Positions 25,141 to 34,370 are shown, counted from the stretch's first letter. The stretch is 64,000 nucleotides of DNA from Streptomyces sp. NBC_00287 (GCF_036173105.1 NZ_CP108053.1:9362001-9426000); one strand, 5' to 3'. A program made the numbers and translations. Notes: generated by a model from the sequence alone, not told the origin.

Positions 25141-26256
25141 ATGCCTGCCACGGTGAGTTCCGCGAAATCCCGCGCCGCGTTGCGCATATCGGCACGTGTC
25201 TGCGCCGAGTTGCTGTTGGTCCTCGTGACGCTCGCGGTGGCCCTCTGGCTGCTCGACCGGATGTGGTCGGTGGTCTGGCCGCTCATTGTCGGTCTGCTCC
25301 TCACCACGCTGACCTGGCCTCCGACGCGTTTCCTCCGCTCGAGAGGGTGGCGTCCGGCCCTGGCCGCGGCATTGGTGACCATCATGTTCCTCCTCGTTGC
25401 CGCAGGCGTCGTGGCGCTGATCGCGGTTCCGGTGGCGTCCCAGTCCGGCGAGCTGACCGACGGCGTGATCGAGGGTGTCCAGCGGCTGCGGGAGTGGGCC
25501 GCGGGTCCGCCGCTGAACATCGGGGACGCTCAGATCGACAAGGCCTTCGACAGCGCGGTCGACCGCGCCCAGGACGGTCTCGGCAGCGCCGTCACCGCCC
25601 TGGTCACGGGGGTGAGCAGTGTCGTCAACGGCGTGATCACCGCTGTGCTGGCCCTCTTTTTGATGTTCTTCTTCCTCAAAGACGGGCCGCGGTTCCTGCC
25701 GTGGCTCGCCCGCCAGCTGCCTGGTCGGCTTGCCATCGACGTCCCCACAGTCGCCGCACGCAGTTGGGACACCCTGGGCTCGTTCGTCCGATCCCAGGCT
25801 GCCGTCGGCCTGCTCGACGCCGTGTTGATCGGGATCGGCCTGTGGATCCTGGGGGTGCCGCTGGTGCTGCCGCTGGCGGTGCTGACGTTCGTCACCGCGT
25901 TCGTGCCGATCGTGGGCGCACTGTTCGCCGGCCTCGTGGCGGTTCTCATTGCCCTGGTATCCAATGGGCTGTCCGACGCGCTGATCGTGCTCGCCATCAT
26001 CGTGGTCGTGCAGCAACTCGAGGGGAACGTGTTCCAGCCCATGATCCAGAGCCGTGGGCTCGGCCTGCACGCGGCGGTGATCCTCCTGGCAGTAACACTG
26101 GGCGGCAACCTGGCGGGCATCGTCGGCAGCCTCCTCGCGGTCCCGGTCACGGCCCTGATCGCGGTGGTGTGGAACTATGCGCGCGAGCAGCTCGCCGAGC
26201 CGCCCGCGGAGCCGGAGAACGGCGATCCCGTCCCTGGAGCCGCTGTCCCGTCGTAG
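25141..26256 (+). CDS. AI-2E family transporter
   Basis: A 371-residue membrane protein of the AI-2E (PerM/TqsA) family. About eight membrane segments occur: two near residues 20-60, one near 75-100, a soluble region (GELTDGVIEGVQRLREW...AQIDKAFDSAVDRAQDG), then FLMFFFLKDGPRFLPWL, and the conserved block VPIVGALFAGLVAVLIAL, QQLEGNVFQPMIQSRGLGLH, LGGNLAGIVGSLLAVPV. Substrates of most members are unknown; some export AI-2 or act as Na+/H+ antiporters. Start ATG 25141 is chosen by family alignment; ATG 25066 would add 25 atypical residues. Confidence 0.85.
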   Translation: MPATVSSAKSRAALRISARVCAELLLVLVTLAVALWLLDRMWSVVWPLIVGLLLTTLTWPPTRFLRSRGWRPALAAALVTIMFLLVAAGVVALIAVPVASQSGELTDGVIEGVQRLREWAAGPPLNIGDAQIDKAFDSAVDRAQDGLGSAVTALVTGVSSVVNGVITAVLALFLMFFFLKDGPRFLPWLARQLPGRLAIDVPTVAARSWDTLGSFVRSQAAVGLLDAVLIGIGLWILGVPLVLPLAVLTFVTAFVPIVGALFAGLVAVLIALVSNGLSDALIVLAIIVVVQQLEGNVFQPMIQSRGLGLHAAVILLAVTLGGNLAGIVGSLLAVPVTALIAVVWNYAREQLAEPPAEPENGDPVPGAAVPS

Positions 26257-26328
26257 CGCCGCGCTCAAGCGCGACGGGCAGATTCCTCGCTCTGCGGGTG
26301 CCCCTTGCATCGCGCTGAAGTGTCCTGG

Positions 26329-26593
26329 TCAGTGTTTGGACGTGCGGAACACTTCGGTTTCGGTGCCCGGGTAGAGGGAGCCGTCAGGGGCGGCCCTTCC
26401 CCGAATGTGGAGTGGGTAGCAGACCCAGTCCGATGCTGGACAGGAGCTGGTGAGTTGGGTGCCGGTGGCCGCGTCGATGGCAGCGTGGTGGTACTGGACG
26501 AAGGTGTTCAGGCCGGTGCTTCCGGTCGGCCCGGCCACGGAGACGGCGCAGTCTTTCGCCGGAGCCGGAGCCGGAGCCGGAGCCGTGCCTGAC
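26329..26593 (-). pseudogene. C-terminal fragment of an exported protein
   Basis: The minus strand reads a Pro-Ala linker encoded by a GGCTCC hexamer repeat, then KDCAVSVAGPTGSTGLNTFV, YHHAAIDAATGTQLTSSC and SDWVCYPLHIRG to a stop at 26329. There is no start codon upstream before a stop, so the N-terminus is gone. A Pro-Ala linker and paired Cys suggest an extracellular domain. Family not recognised. Confidence 0.35.
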
Positions 26594-26700
26594 CCGTAAC
26601 CGCCCGGATCTTGTCTTCAGCCAGACCGGCCTGTCATCTATCGACGCAGCATCCCTCGGAGCGTGGACTGCTCCCAGCGAATGTGCCGGCCCGCCCAGCG

Positions 26701-27921
26701 CTACGGCGTGGGGGGCCGCTGTGGGGAGCGGAGTACGAGCAGGGTGATCTCGCTGGGGGCGAAGATGCGGAATGGCGGGCCCCAGAAGCCGGTGCCGCGG
26801 CTGGTGTAGAGGAGGGTGCGGGGGGCGTGGTGGCTGAGGCCGGCGAGGGCGGGCTGGTCGATGCGGACCAGGTGGTGGAAGGGCCAGATCTGGCCGCCGT
26901 GGGTGTGGCCGGAGAGTTGGAGGTCGATGCCGTCGGCTGCCGCCCGGTCGATGAACTTGGGCTGGTGTGCCAAGAGCAGGACGGGTATGTCGGGGTTGGC
27001 GCCGTCCAGGGCTCCGGCGAGGTGGGCGCGGTGCCCGGCCAGTCCGGAGGACTCCGCGGTGACGTCATCCACGCCGGCGACCACGAGGGTGTCGCCGCCG
27101 CGTTCGAGCAGCAGGTGGCGGTTGCGCAGCGGCTCCCAGCCCAGCTCGTCCATCAGGTCGACCCAGCCCTGGGCTTCGCTGTAGTACTCGTGGTTGCCGG
27201 TGACGTAGACACGGGCCTGGGTGGCCCGCACGGTTCCGAGTGGGGCGGCCTGGGCGCGGCGGCGTTCGGCCGTGCCGTCCGCGATGTCGCCGGTGTGGCA
27301 GACCAGGTCGGCTTCCAGAGTGTTCACCGTCTCGCACACCCGTGCCGACCAGCGGGTGCGATCGAGTGGGCCGTAGTGGGTGTCGGTGATGAGGACGACG
27401 CGGATGCCGTCCAACCCGGCACCCAGCCGTGGGAGTTGCACGTCGAGTCGGCGCACGCGTGGCACGCGGCGGGCCTCGGCGTACCCCCAGGCGAGTAGTA
27501 CGGCGGTTGTGCCGAGGACGGCCCAAGTGACGATTCGGGCCCGTTCCTGGCTCTCGCCGACGCCGGCCACGGTCAGGGCGAGCCGTAGCAATACGCCGAG
27601 CAGAATGGACCAGGTGAACAGGACCCAGCTGATGCCCAGCAGGGTGTCACCGACGACCGCCGCCCGGTCCTGCTGGCGCCGGCCGTGTCCGCGCATCATC
27701 GCGAGCGGCATACCGGCGAGGCCGAGGACGAACAGGGCGGTGCCGACCAGCGTGACGGGCAGCGGCCAGCGCTGGCCGGTGTGCAGAAGCACCCAGCAGG
27801 GCACGGCCCACAGCAGGACAGGGGCGATCAGCGGGAGGTAGCGCATCAGGCGGTGCAGCCGGCTCTGCGGTGGCGCTTGCGCTTCACTGTCGGCGGGTCG
27901 GGTGTCGCTGGTGTCGGTCAC
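26701..27921 (-). CDS. Membrane-anchored metallophosphoesterase
   Basis: A 406-residue protein. Four or so membrane helices fill residues 25-150 (LPLIAPVLLWAVPCWVLL, VTLVGTALFVLGLAG). The calcineurin-like phosphoesterase domain follows: ITDTHYGP (near 178), HTGDIADG (near 210), VTGNHEYY (near 242), AHQPKF and SGHTHGGQIWPF (near 342), which supply the two-metal ligands. Members hydrolyse UDP-diacylglucosamine-like or other phosphoesters; substrate unknown. The last 267 bp region (26685-26951) recurs at 47664-47929. Confidence 0.85.
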   Translation of the reverse strand: MTDTSDTRPADSEAQAPPQSRLHRLMRYLPLIAPVLLWAVPCWVLLHTGQRWPLPVTLVGTALFVLGLAGMPLAMMRGHGRRQQDRAAVVGDTLLGISWVLFTWSILLGVLLRLALTVAGVGESQERARIVTWAVLGTTAVLLAWGYAEARRVPRVRRLDVQLPRLGAGLDGIRVVLITDTHYGPLDRTRWSARVCETVNTLEADLVCHTGDIADGTAERRRAQAAPLGTVRATQARVYVTGNHEYYSEAQGWVDLMDELGWEPLRNRHLLLERGGDTLVVAGVDDVTAESSGLAGHRAHLAGALDGANPDIPVLLLAHQPKFIDRAAADGIDLQLSGHTHGGQIWPFHHLVRIDQPALAGLSHHAPRTLLYTSRGTGFWGPPFRIFAPSEITLLVLRSPQRPPTP

Positions 27922-28254
27922 GCTTCCCTCACAAACCAGGCTGCCGTCCCGCGCACTGTATCCGGTCGCCCTCGGGCCGGCCGGACCGGCCTACACGGGC
28001 GCGGCCCCTTGGAGCGAGCGGTTCTTGGCGGGATGGCAAGACTCCGCTCCGCAGACACACCTTCTTTGGCCCGTCGACAGGGGCGCTACCAGATTCATTC
28101 GCAGTGCATCGGGCTTCAGCCCGGTGGTGAAGCGAATCTTGTCGTGGCGACGCGGAGCGTCGCAGAATCTTGGTCGGCGGAGCTGGACATCGCCTGTTCA
28201 CCATCCGTGGCGCGGAGCGCCGCGATGGCCGGTCCCGGCGGAGCCGGGCGATGC

Positions 28255-28671
28255 TCACGCGGGCCGGTTCTGTTGCTCGATGTACTGCCTGACGACGGAG
28301 AGCGGGGCGCCGCCGACGGTGCCGGCGAAGTAGGAACCGGACCAGAGCTTGTTGGCCCGCCAGTAGTGGCGTACCAGGTCGGGGAATTCCTGGCGCAGAC
28401 GGCGGGAGGAGACACCCTTGAGGGAGTTGACGAGCTTGGTGACGGCGACCTTGGGCGGGAAGTTCACCAGGAGGTGGACGTGGCTGTCCTCGCCGTTGAA
28501 CTCCACCAGCTCGCACTCGAAGTCCGCGCACACCGACCGCATGATCTCCTCCATGCGTCTCAGGTGAGCATCCGTGAACACCTTGTGCCGGAACTTGGTC
28601 ACGAAGACCAAGTGCACATGCATCACGAAAACACAGTGCCGGCCAGTTCTGATCGTCTGCATCTCGCCCAT
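28255..28671 (-). CDS. tnpA: TnpA Y1 (HUH) transposase, IS200/IS605 family
   Basis: A 138-residue Y1 transposase: HLVFVTKFRHKVF near 20, HUH motif in SHVHLLVNFPP near 62, LVNSLKGVSSRRLR, LWSGSYFAGTVGGAPL and the catalytic Tyr in VVRQYIEQQ. It is complete. It shares roughly half its residues with the copy at 18.7 kb, so the two elements are relatives, not recent duplicates. Confidence 0.9.
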   Translation of the reverse strand: MGEMQTIRTGRHCVFVMHVHLVFVTKFRHKVFTDAHLRRMEEIMRSVCADFECELVEFNGEDSHVHLLVNFPPKVAVTKLVNSLKGVSSRRLRQEFPDLVRHYWRANKLWSGSYFAGTVGGAPLSVVRQYIEQQNRPA

Positions 28672-28696
28672 AACCCAAGTATGTATCGTGGCCGTC

Positions 28697-29920
28697 ATGC
28701 AGCTTCGGTACGCCTTCAGGCTGTACCCGGACTCCGGCCAACGCACCGCACTGGCCAAGGCGTTCGGGTGCGCCCGCGTCGTATTCAATGACGCGGTGCG
28801 TGCCAGAGAGGACGCCCGCCGTGCGGGCGGGGCATTCCCGGCGGCCGGCGCACTGTCCAGGAAGCTGATCACCGAGGCGAAACAGACCGACGCACGGTCG
28901 TGGCTGGGCGAGGTCTCCGCCGTCGTGCTCCAGCAGTCCCTGCGTGATGCCGAGACGGCCTACAAGAACTACTTCGCCTCCCTCAAAGGCGAGCGGAAGG
29001 GCGCGAAGAGCGGTGCGCCCCGATTCAAGTCCCGCAAGGACGCCCGGCAGTCGATCCGTTTCACCGCCAACGCCCGCTGGTCGGTCACTGCCTCCGGGAG
29101 GCTGAACCTTCCCAAGGTCGGCGCGGTGAAGGTGAAGTGGTCACGCACCCTGCCCGCACCGCCCTCCTCGGTCACCGTGATCAAGGACGCGGCCGGGCGG
29201 TACTTCGCCTCCTTCGTCATCGACACCGACCCGGCGGCCGACGCCACCCGCATGCCCGACACCGACCAGACGGTCGGCATCGACCTCGGGCTGACGCACT
29301 TCGCCGTCCTCTCCGACGGCACGACAATCGACTCCCCGAGGTTTCTGCGCCGCGCCGAGAAGAAGCTGAAGAAGGCCCAGCGGGAGCTGTCCCGCAAACA
29401 GAAAGGATCCAAGAACCGCGAGAAGGCCCGCCTGAAGGTCGCCCGCGCCCACGCACAAGTCACGGACGCCCGACGGGAGTTCCACCACCAGCTCTCCACG
29501 AAGCTGATCCGCGACAACCAAGCGATCGGCGTGGAAGACCTGGCGGTCAAAGCACTCGCACGCACAAGACTGGCCAAGAGTGTGCATGACGCCGGCTGGG
29601 CACAGTTCGTGCATATGCTGGAGTACAAAGCGGCCCGGTACGGGCGGACCCTGGTGAAGATCGGCCGATTCGAGCCGACCAGCCAGATCTGCTCGCAGTG
29701 CGGGACCAAGGACGGCCCCAAGCCCTTGCATATCCGGACCTGGACCTGTGCCGCCTGCGGTGCGGTCCATGACCGCGACCACAACGCCGCGAAGAACGTC
29801 AAAACGGCCGCCGGACTGGCGGTTACAGCCTGTGGAGCGCAGGTAAGACCAGGACTCGTCCCGGCACAGCGCGACGAAACAGGAAGCCACGGATCCTCAC
29901 CCGAACCCCGTGCCACGTAG
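28697..29920 (+). CDS. tnpB: TnpB RNA-guided nuclease, IS200/IS605 family
   Basis: A 407-residue TnpB. The N-terminal LRYAFRLYPDSGQRTALAK and FGCARVVFNDA precede the RuvC core with Asp in GIDLGLTHFAV (near 195), Glu in GVEDLAVKAL (near 280) and Asp in DRDHNAAKN (near 360). The zinc ribbon is CSQCG...CAACG. All catalytic residues are present. The C-terminal 40 residues after the RuvC end are rich in Arg/Pro and overlap the region that should encode the omega RNA. Confidence 0.9.
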   Translation: MQLRYAFRLYPDSGQRTALAKAFGCARVVFNDAVRAREDARRAGGAFPAAGALSRKLITEAKQTDARSWLGEVSAVVLQQSLRDAETAYKNYFASLKGERKGAKSGAPRFKSRKDARQSIRFTANARWSVTASGRLNLPKVGAVKVKWSRTLPAPPSSVTVIKDAAGRYFASFVIDTDPAADATRMPDTDQTVGIDLGLTHFAVLSDGTTIDSPRFLRRAEKKLKKAQRELSRKQKGSKNREKARLKVARAHAQVTDARREFHHQLSTKLIRDNQAIGVEDLAVKALARTRLAKSVHDAGWAQFVHMLEYKAARYGRTLVKIGRFEPTSQICSQCGTKDGPKPLHIRTWTCAACGAVHDRDHNAAKNVKTAAGLAVTACGAQVRPGLVPAQRDETGSHGSSPEPRAT

Positions 29921-30039
29921 CGGCACAGCAACGGACGAGAAGGCCAGAATCCCCGGGCTTCAGCCCGAGGAGCAAGTCAATGCACTGCCCCGGCTTGGTA
30001 CTTGTGACAGTGGAGCGCGCGCCAGCGGTACAAGGTTCC

Positions 30040-30300
30040 AACTGGCCCTGACAAAGCCGCTGGACGTGCCGATGGGTGATCAGGCAGACGGCGAGGCTCG
30101 GGAAGGCTTGATGGATGTCGTCGCGTCGTTCCACTGGGTCTGACCGACGACCCCCGCCATTGCAAGGATCTTCTCCAGCAGCGGCAGCAACTGGGTGACG
30201 TTGCGGTTTCGACCGGTCAAGAACGCCGCGAGCGGGATGCCCCCGGCCGTCGGTGATGATGCGGTGTTTGCTGCCCAGGCCTGCACGGTCGACCGCGCGC
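30040..30300 (-). pseudogene. IS5-family transposase relic with internal deletion
   Basis: The minus strand reads AANTASSPTAGGIPLA, FLTGRNRNVTQLLPLLEKI and AMAGVVG, then jumps to WNDATTSIKPS / ERRDDIHQAF...CLITHRHVQRLC in another frame. These blocks match the middle and end of the intact IS5 transposase at 41.5-42.4 kb. The part with the second catalytic Asp is deleted. Remaining DNA to about 30590 has no clear coding match. Confidence 0.6.
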
Positions 30301-30658
30301 GGTCTACGGAGGCGTCCAGGCTGGAGCACTCCCAGGCCAGCGTGGCCCGCTGGCGTTCGAGGGCGCCAAGGACGGCGGCTGCCTCGGTGCCAACGAGTGG
30401 AGGTTACGGCCGTGCTTCGGCTGTGGTCTCGGTCGTGGCCGCAGACCGTTGACGCACGAAGCCGATGCGGAGCCGAAGGGTGCGCTGCAGCAATCCGAGG
30501 TCGGCGCACTCGCCGCTGTGGAGGCGCCACCTGTGACGGTACGTCGCTGAGGCAGCGGTGAACGGGGTTGGCTCCCAACTTCACGCAGCCTTGTCAGTGC
30601 CGCACACAGAGCATGAGGACATCGGCGTCTCGCTGGCGTGTCCTGATGGGCGGCGGGG

Positions 30659-31546
30659 TCAGAGGGCCGACGCGGGTTTCTCGGCGGGCCGGGGACCCCG
30701 GGTCATCAGCACTCCCGCGAGGGCTGCGACGGGATTCATGAGCACGCCGTAGACGGCGGCGGGTACTGCCAGGCTGACGCTGCCGAGCACGCTGATGGCC
30801 AGGGTCATGGCGATGGCGCTGTTGTGTACGCCGATCTCCATGGAGCAGGCGATCGATTGCGCCTTGTCCAACCGGGCCATGCGCGGTACCGCGTACCCGA
30901 TCGTGAGGCTCAGCCCGCAGAAGACCACCGCCGTCGGCCCTACGTCCGAGAGGTAGTCGCCGATGTTGTTCCTCTCGGCCACCAGCGCACCGGCGATGAT
31001 CGTGACGAGCACGACGACCGACAGAAGCCGAACCGGGCGGTCCATGCGATGCGCGAACTCCTGCGAGCGGCGGCGGATGGCGAGCCCGATCGCCACCGGC
31101 ACGAGTACCAGGGCGAACACCTGCAGGACCTTGCCGAACTGCAACCCCATGCTGTTCTCACCGATGTCCGGTTCGAAGTAGTGCAGGGAGAGGTTGGTGA
31201 TGATCGGCAGCGTCACGATGGCCAGCAGCGCGTTCACCGCCGTGAGCGTGACGTTCAGTGCCACGTCGCCGCCGAAGAGATGGCTGAAGAGGTTCGCCGT
31301 CGTCCCGCCGGGTGATGCGGCCAGCAGCATCATGCCGACGGCGAGCACGGGGGAGAGGTCGAAGGCGAGGACCAGGCCCAGGCATACGCCGGGTAGGAGA
31401 AGGAGCTGGCAGGACATTGCCACGACCACGGCCCGGGGGTGGCGTCGCACCCGCCGGAAGTCGTCGACGGTCAGGGACAGACCCAGCCCGAACATGATGA
31501 CGGCGAGGGCGAGCGGGAGGAACACGGTGGCGAGGGGAGTGTCCAT
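30659..31546 (-). CDS. Bile acid:sodium symporter (BASS) family transporter
   Basis: A 295-residue membrane protein with nine to ten hydrophobic segments. It starts MDTPLATVFLPLALAVIMFGLGLSL and carries MLLAASPGGTTANLFSHLFGGD (near 75-95), the hallmark of the BASS core. IACSMEIGVHNSAIAMTLA (near 215-235) forms the second discontinuous helix with the E-x-G-x-x-N sodium-site motif. Members carry bile acids, pantoate or other organic anions; the substrate here is unknown. The ATG follows GGGGAG. Confidence 0.8.
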   Translation of the reverse strand: MDTPLATVFLPLALAVIMFGLGLSLTVDDFRRVRRHPRAVVVAMSCQLLLLPGVCLGLVLAFDLSPVLAVGMMLLAASPGGTTANLFSHLFGGDVALNVTLTAVNALLAIVTLPIITNLSLHYFEPDIGENSMGLQFGKVLQVFALVLVPVAIGLAIRRRSQEFAHRMDRPVRLLSVVVLVTIIAGALVAERNNIGDYLSDVGPTAVVFCGLSLTIGYAVPRMARLDKAQSIACSMEIGVHNSAIAMTLAISVLGSVSLAVPAAVYGVLMNPVAALAGVLMTRGPRPAEKPASAL

Positions 31547-31968
31547 GCGCGGCTCCGTCTTCAGGGGGCGCGGTGCAGAGTCAAGGCCAGATGACGCCCG
31601 TTGACGGTCGTGCGTGCGCATGCTCAGGTGTTGTCCGCATCGCGCACAGTAGATGCGGGCATGGGCACGGTCAACATGGGCCGCTCGTCGCCGGTTTGCT
31701 GCGGCTGTGTTGGCGTCGGGGTGCTGGAAAGCAGCCGATCCAGCAGCCTTCGGAGCCCCCGAGGCCCTGCAGTTGTCCGCCCGGGCAACGCCATCAGGCC
31801 CCCGGCTTCGTGGCGCCTGGAAGGAGCGTTGCGCAGGTTGCCTCACGCCGCGGGTTCGGCGATCAGGTGATCTACGTCTGGCGTCGTCGGCACCTGATCG
31901 ATTCGGGCCAGTTGCCGGGCAGGATCAGCGGCGAGGCGTCCGGACTCGGCGCGAGGCTCGAGCGGGTC

Positions 31969-32260
31969 ATGCGTGTGCAATTGTCGCCGTACGGGGGCCG
32001 CGGAGCGTGGAGCCGATGGTGGCGCTCGCGGTGGAGCCTGCGGAAACTCGGCGCGGAGGTGCGGGTGTGTCCGCTGCGGGGCGAGGACTTCGTGCAACTG
32101 CTGACCGGTGGCGGGTGCCGGTGGCGACTGCCGGTCAGCTGGGGTGCACCCACTTGACCATCGTGGGTCGGCGGAACTGGCACAGTGCACGACGGATCTG
32201 ATGGCGGCTCAGCTTGGCACGGTCACCGTGCGGACGAGGCTGTGGCGTCGTGACGTATCG
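31969..32260 (+). pseudogene. GT1-type glycosyltransferase N-terminal relic
   Basis: From ATG 31969 the three frames give MRVQLSPYGGRG, SVEPMVALAVE, LRKLGAEVRVCPLRGEDFVQLL, VPVATAGQL and a later TDLMAAQLGTVT. In order these match the first 110 residues of macrolide-type glycosyltransferases (MRVL-STYGSRGDVEPMVALA...). At least three frame changes occur and the rest of the gene is missing. It lies just upstream of the chitinase promoter. Confidence 0.5.
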
Positions 32261-32310
32261 GTAGCGATCCGGCCGGGGATGGCTTCAGCCCGACAGTAGC
32301 TCCCGCCGAT

Positions 32311-32354
32311 TGGTCTAGGCCTGACTGGTCTACACCCTTGACTGGTACAGACCA
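32311..32354 (+). promoter_or_regulatory. Triple DasR-like (dre) operator upstream of the chitinase
   Basis: Three similar sites stand in a row: TGGTCTAGGCCT (32311-32322), TGGTCTACACCC (32326-32337) and TGGTACAGACCA (32343-32354). Streptomyces chitinase promoters carry direct repeats of TGGTCTAGACC, bound by the GlcNAc-responsive repressor DasR. The sites lie about 140-180 bp before the start codon. Confidence 0.7.
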
Positions 32355-32490
32355 ACGCGGTTGAGTGAGCCTCCACAGCCCCCCACCACGGCCGCCCCCA
32401 CGCCGTGTCCGGTCCACCGGTGCGTGCGGTGCGGGCTCCGCTTCGTCCTGCCCCCGAGGAGCGGCCGTGCCCCGCAAAGGAGTTGATCCC

Positions 32491-33381
32491 GTGTCGAGAC
32501 GTCGTCTCTCCGCCGTCGTGGCCGTCCTCGCCCTCGCCGGCACCGCCCCGGTGCTGCTCCCGGCCACGAACGCCGCCGCCGCGGCGTGCTCCAGCTACCC
32601 CAGCTGGGTGGCCGGCAGGTCGTACAACGCCGGTGACATCGTCCGCTATACCGACGGCAAGGCGTACATCGCCGAGCACGCCAACCCGGGCTACGACCCG
32701 ATCATCAGCACCTGGTACTGGGAGCCGTACGCCTGTGACAACGGCTCGGACACGCCCGCCGCCACCTTCGTGGTGAGCGAGGCGCAGTTCAACCAGATGT
32801 TCCCGAACCGGAATTCGTTCTACACGTACAGCGGCCTGACCGCCGCGCTGAGCGCCTACCCGGGCTTCGCCAACACCGGCAGCGACACGGTGAAGAAGCA
32901 GGAGGCCGCGGCCTTCCTGGCCAACGTCAGCCACGAGACCGGCGGGCTGGTCCACATCGTCGAGCAGAACACCGCCAACTACCCGCACTACTGCGACTGG
33001 AGCCAGTGGTACGGCTGCCCGGCGGGCCAGGCCGCCTACTACGGGCGCGGCCCGATCCAGCTGTCCTGGAACTTCAACTACAAGGCCGCCGGTGACGCGC
33101 TCGGTCTGGATCTGCTGAACAACCCCTGGCTGGTGCAGAACGACGCGGCCGTGGCCTGGAAGACCGGCCTGTGGTACTGGAACACCCAGACCGGCCCCGG
33201 CACCATGACCCCGCACAACGCCATGGTCAACCAGGCCGGCTTCGGCCAGACCATCCGCTCCATCAACGGCTCCCTGGAGTGTGACGGCAAGAACCCGGCG
33301 CAGGTACAGAGCCGGGTGAACAACTACCAGCGGTTCACGCAGATCCTCGGCACGTCACCCGGCGGCAACCTCTACTGCTGA
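32491..33381 (+). CDS. Secreted GH19 chitinase with N-terminal chitin-binding domain
   Basis: A 296-residue exported enzyme. A signal peptide (SRRRLSAVVAVLALAG...TNAAAA) is followed by a CBM5/12-type domain (WVAGRSYNAGDIVRYTDGKAY, WYWEPYAC) and, from about residue 95, a GH19 catalytic domain that cleaves chitin with inversion. The catalytic Glu pair is in ANVSHETGG and the following EQN segment. YYGRGPIQLSWNFNYK and NAMVNQAGFGQTIRSINGSLEC are class IV chitinase motifs. GTG 32491 follows AAAGGAG. Expression is likely under DasR and GlcNAc control from the three sites upstream. Confidence 0.9.
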   Translation: MSRRRLSAVVAVLALAGTAPVLLPATNAAAAACSSYPSWVAGRSYNAGDIVRYTDGKAYIAEHANPGYDPIISTWYWEPYACDNGSDTPAATFVVSEAQFNQMFPNRNSFYTYSGLTAALSAYPGFANTGSDTVKKQEAAAFLANVSHETGGLVHIVEQNTANYPHYCDWSQWYGCPAGQAAYYGRGPIQLSWNFNYKAAGDALGLDLLNNPWLVQNDAAVAWKTGLWYWNTQTGPGTMTPHNAMVNQAGFGQTIRSINGSLECDGKNPAQVQSRVNNYQRFTQILGTSPGGNLYC

Positions 33382-33402
33382 CGGCGGATCCCGGGTGCGG
33401 TG

Positions 33403-33960
33403 TCATGTGGTCTGATACGGGGCGACGGCCGTCAGGCGCACGCCGGGCGCAAGGTAGCGGTCCACCTCCGCCCGCGTGGTCGGCGGCCACCGGTACCGCG
33501 TAGCAGCGCACCCGTCCGTCCGGGTATGGCGCAGCCACCGTCACCGACCATCCACCCGGCCCGCTGCGCACCACGCACCGCCGTCACCGACTCCGGCGCC
33601 GACTGCCCATCCGCGCCCGGGTCGGGCAGGCCGACGTCTGGGCCCATCGACTGCGCAGGACAGGTCTGCTCATCCGCGCTGCTGCGCAACCACGCACCGA
33701 CGAACAGTTGCGCATAGCCGGCCGGATCGGCGGCCACCGCCGTGGTGCGCACCGTGGACGGCTTGGGCAGCGGCGCGGCCCCGCCGCGCTCCGGGAGGAG
33801 GTGACGGCTACGCCCAGGGCGATCGGCCGGCCGCGATGACGGTCCACACTGCGATCTGTGTGAGGCGTACGCGGCGTCGCATCGCCTCCAGCCGGGCGCC
33901 TGCCGCCATCGGAGCAGCGGCCCCGAACTCTGGCCCGGCGGCAGTCGGTAGGTAAGGCAC
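33403..33960 (-). pseudogene. TcpC-like conjugal transfer protein, frameshifted
   Basis: Minus-strand pieces in three frames give the order of a TcpC-type protein. First is an N-terminal RLTQIAVWTVIAAGPIALGVAV membrane anchor, then TVRTTAVAADPAGYAQLFVGAWLRSS, QSMGPDVGLPDP and a beta region GGWSVTVAAPYPDGRVRCYAVPVAAD. It ends VDRYLAPGVRLTAV just before a stop at 33403. Several frame changes are needed. TcpC-like proteins are channel components of actinomycete integrative conjugative elements. Confidence 0.55.
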
Positions 33961-34149
33961 CCGTTCCCACGACGATCACGAGCCGCAGCCTGCCAAACTC
34001 GCAGGCTGACCGCGCAGCATGGCGGCGCTGGATGTTCGGCCGGTTGCGCATTCGGGCTGCGCAGTCGGGCGTTTCGAGCTGCGCACCGGTAGGGAGAGTG
34101 GCGCGGTCTGCCCGACCATGGGCCCAACCTTGGGCCCGGCCATGACTGC

Positions 34150-34370
34150 CAGTGGGCTGCGTTGCCCGATCGTGACCATCGTCGTGTCAAGACTCTTATG
34201 CCCGCAGATCACTTGGGCGATGTGCGGTGGCAGGCCGTTCATGATGGCGTCGGTCACGAAGATCCTGCGGAAGTCGTGCGGGAAGAAGACGATCAGTTCG
34301 CCGTCGGCATCGGTCAGGCCTGTGGTGGCTGGCTGCACTGTCCGGCGGATCATGTGACCGTGATGGCGCC
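34150..34370 (-). pseudogene. Tyrosine recombinase (integrase) C-terminal fragment
   Basis: The minus strand encodes FFPHDFRRIFVTDAIMNGLP and PHIAQVICGHKSLDTTMV, the H-x-x-R box and the following H of a tyrosine recombinase core. The upstream Arg region and the downstream catalytic Tyr are not found. With the TcpC-like relic 200 bp away it suggests a decayed conjugative element. Confidence 0.6.

Larger units (their letters stand above)
28095..29980. mobile_element. IS200/IS605-type element 2 (divergent tnpA and tnpB)
   Basis: tnpA on the minus strand and tnpB on the plus strand start 25 bp apart. Both sides carry a hairpin with CGGGCTTCAGCCCG (near 28108 and 29954). The right end reads ...AGCAAGTCAA at 29980, the usual form for the TnpB omega RNA 3' end. 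The left edge is approximate. Confidence 0.65.

Noticed and set aside
25000..26310. A 436-codon minus-strand frame rich in His/Arg/Asp
   Set aside because: Antisense of the AI-2E transporter; composition is typical of a shadow frame.
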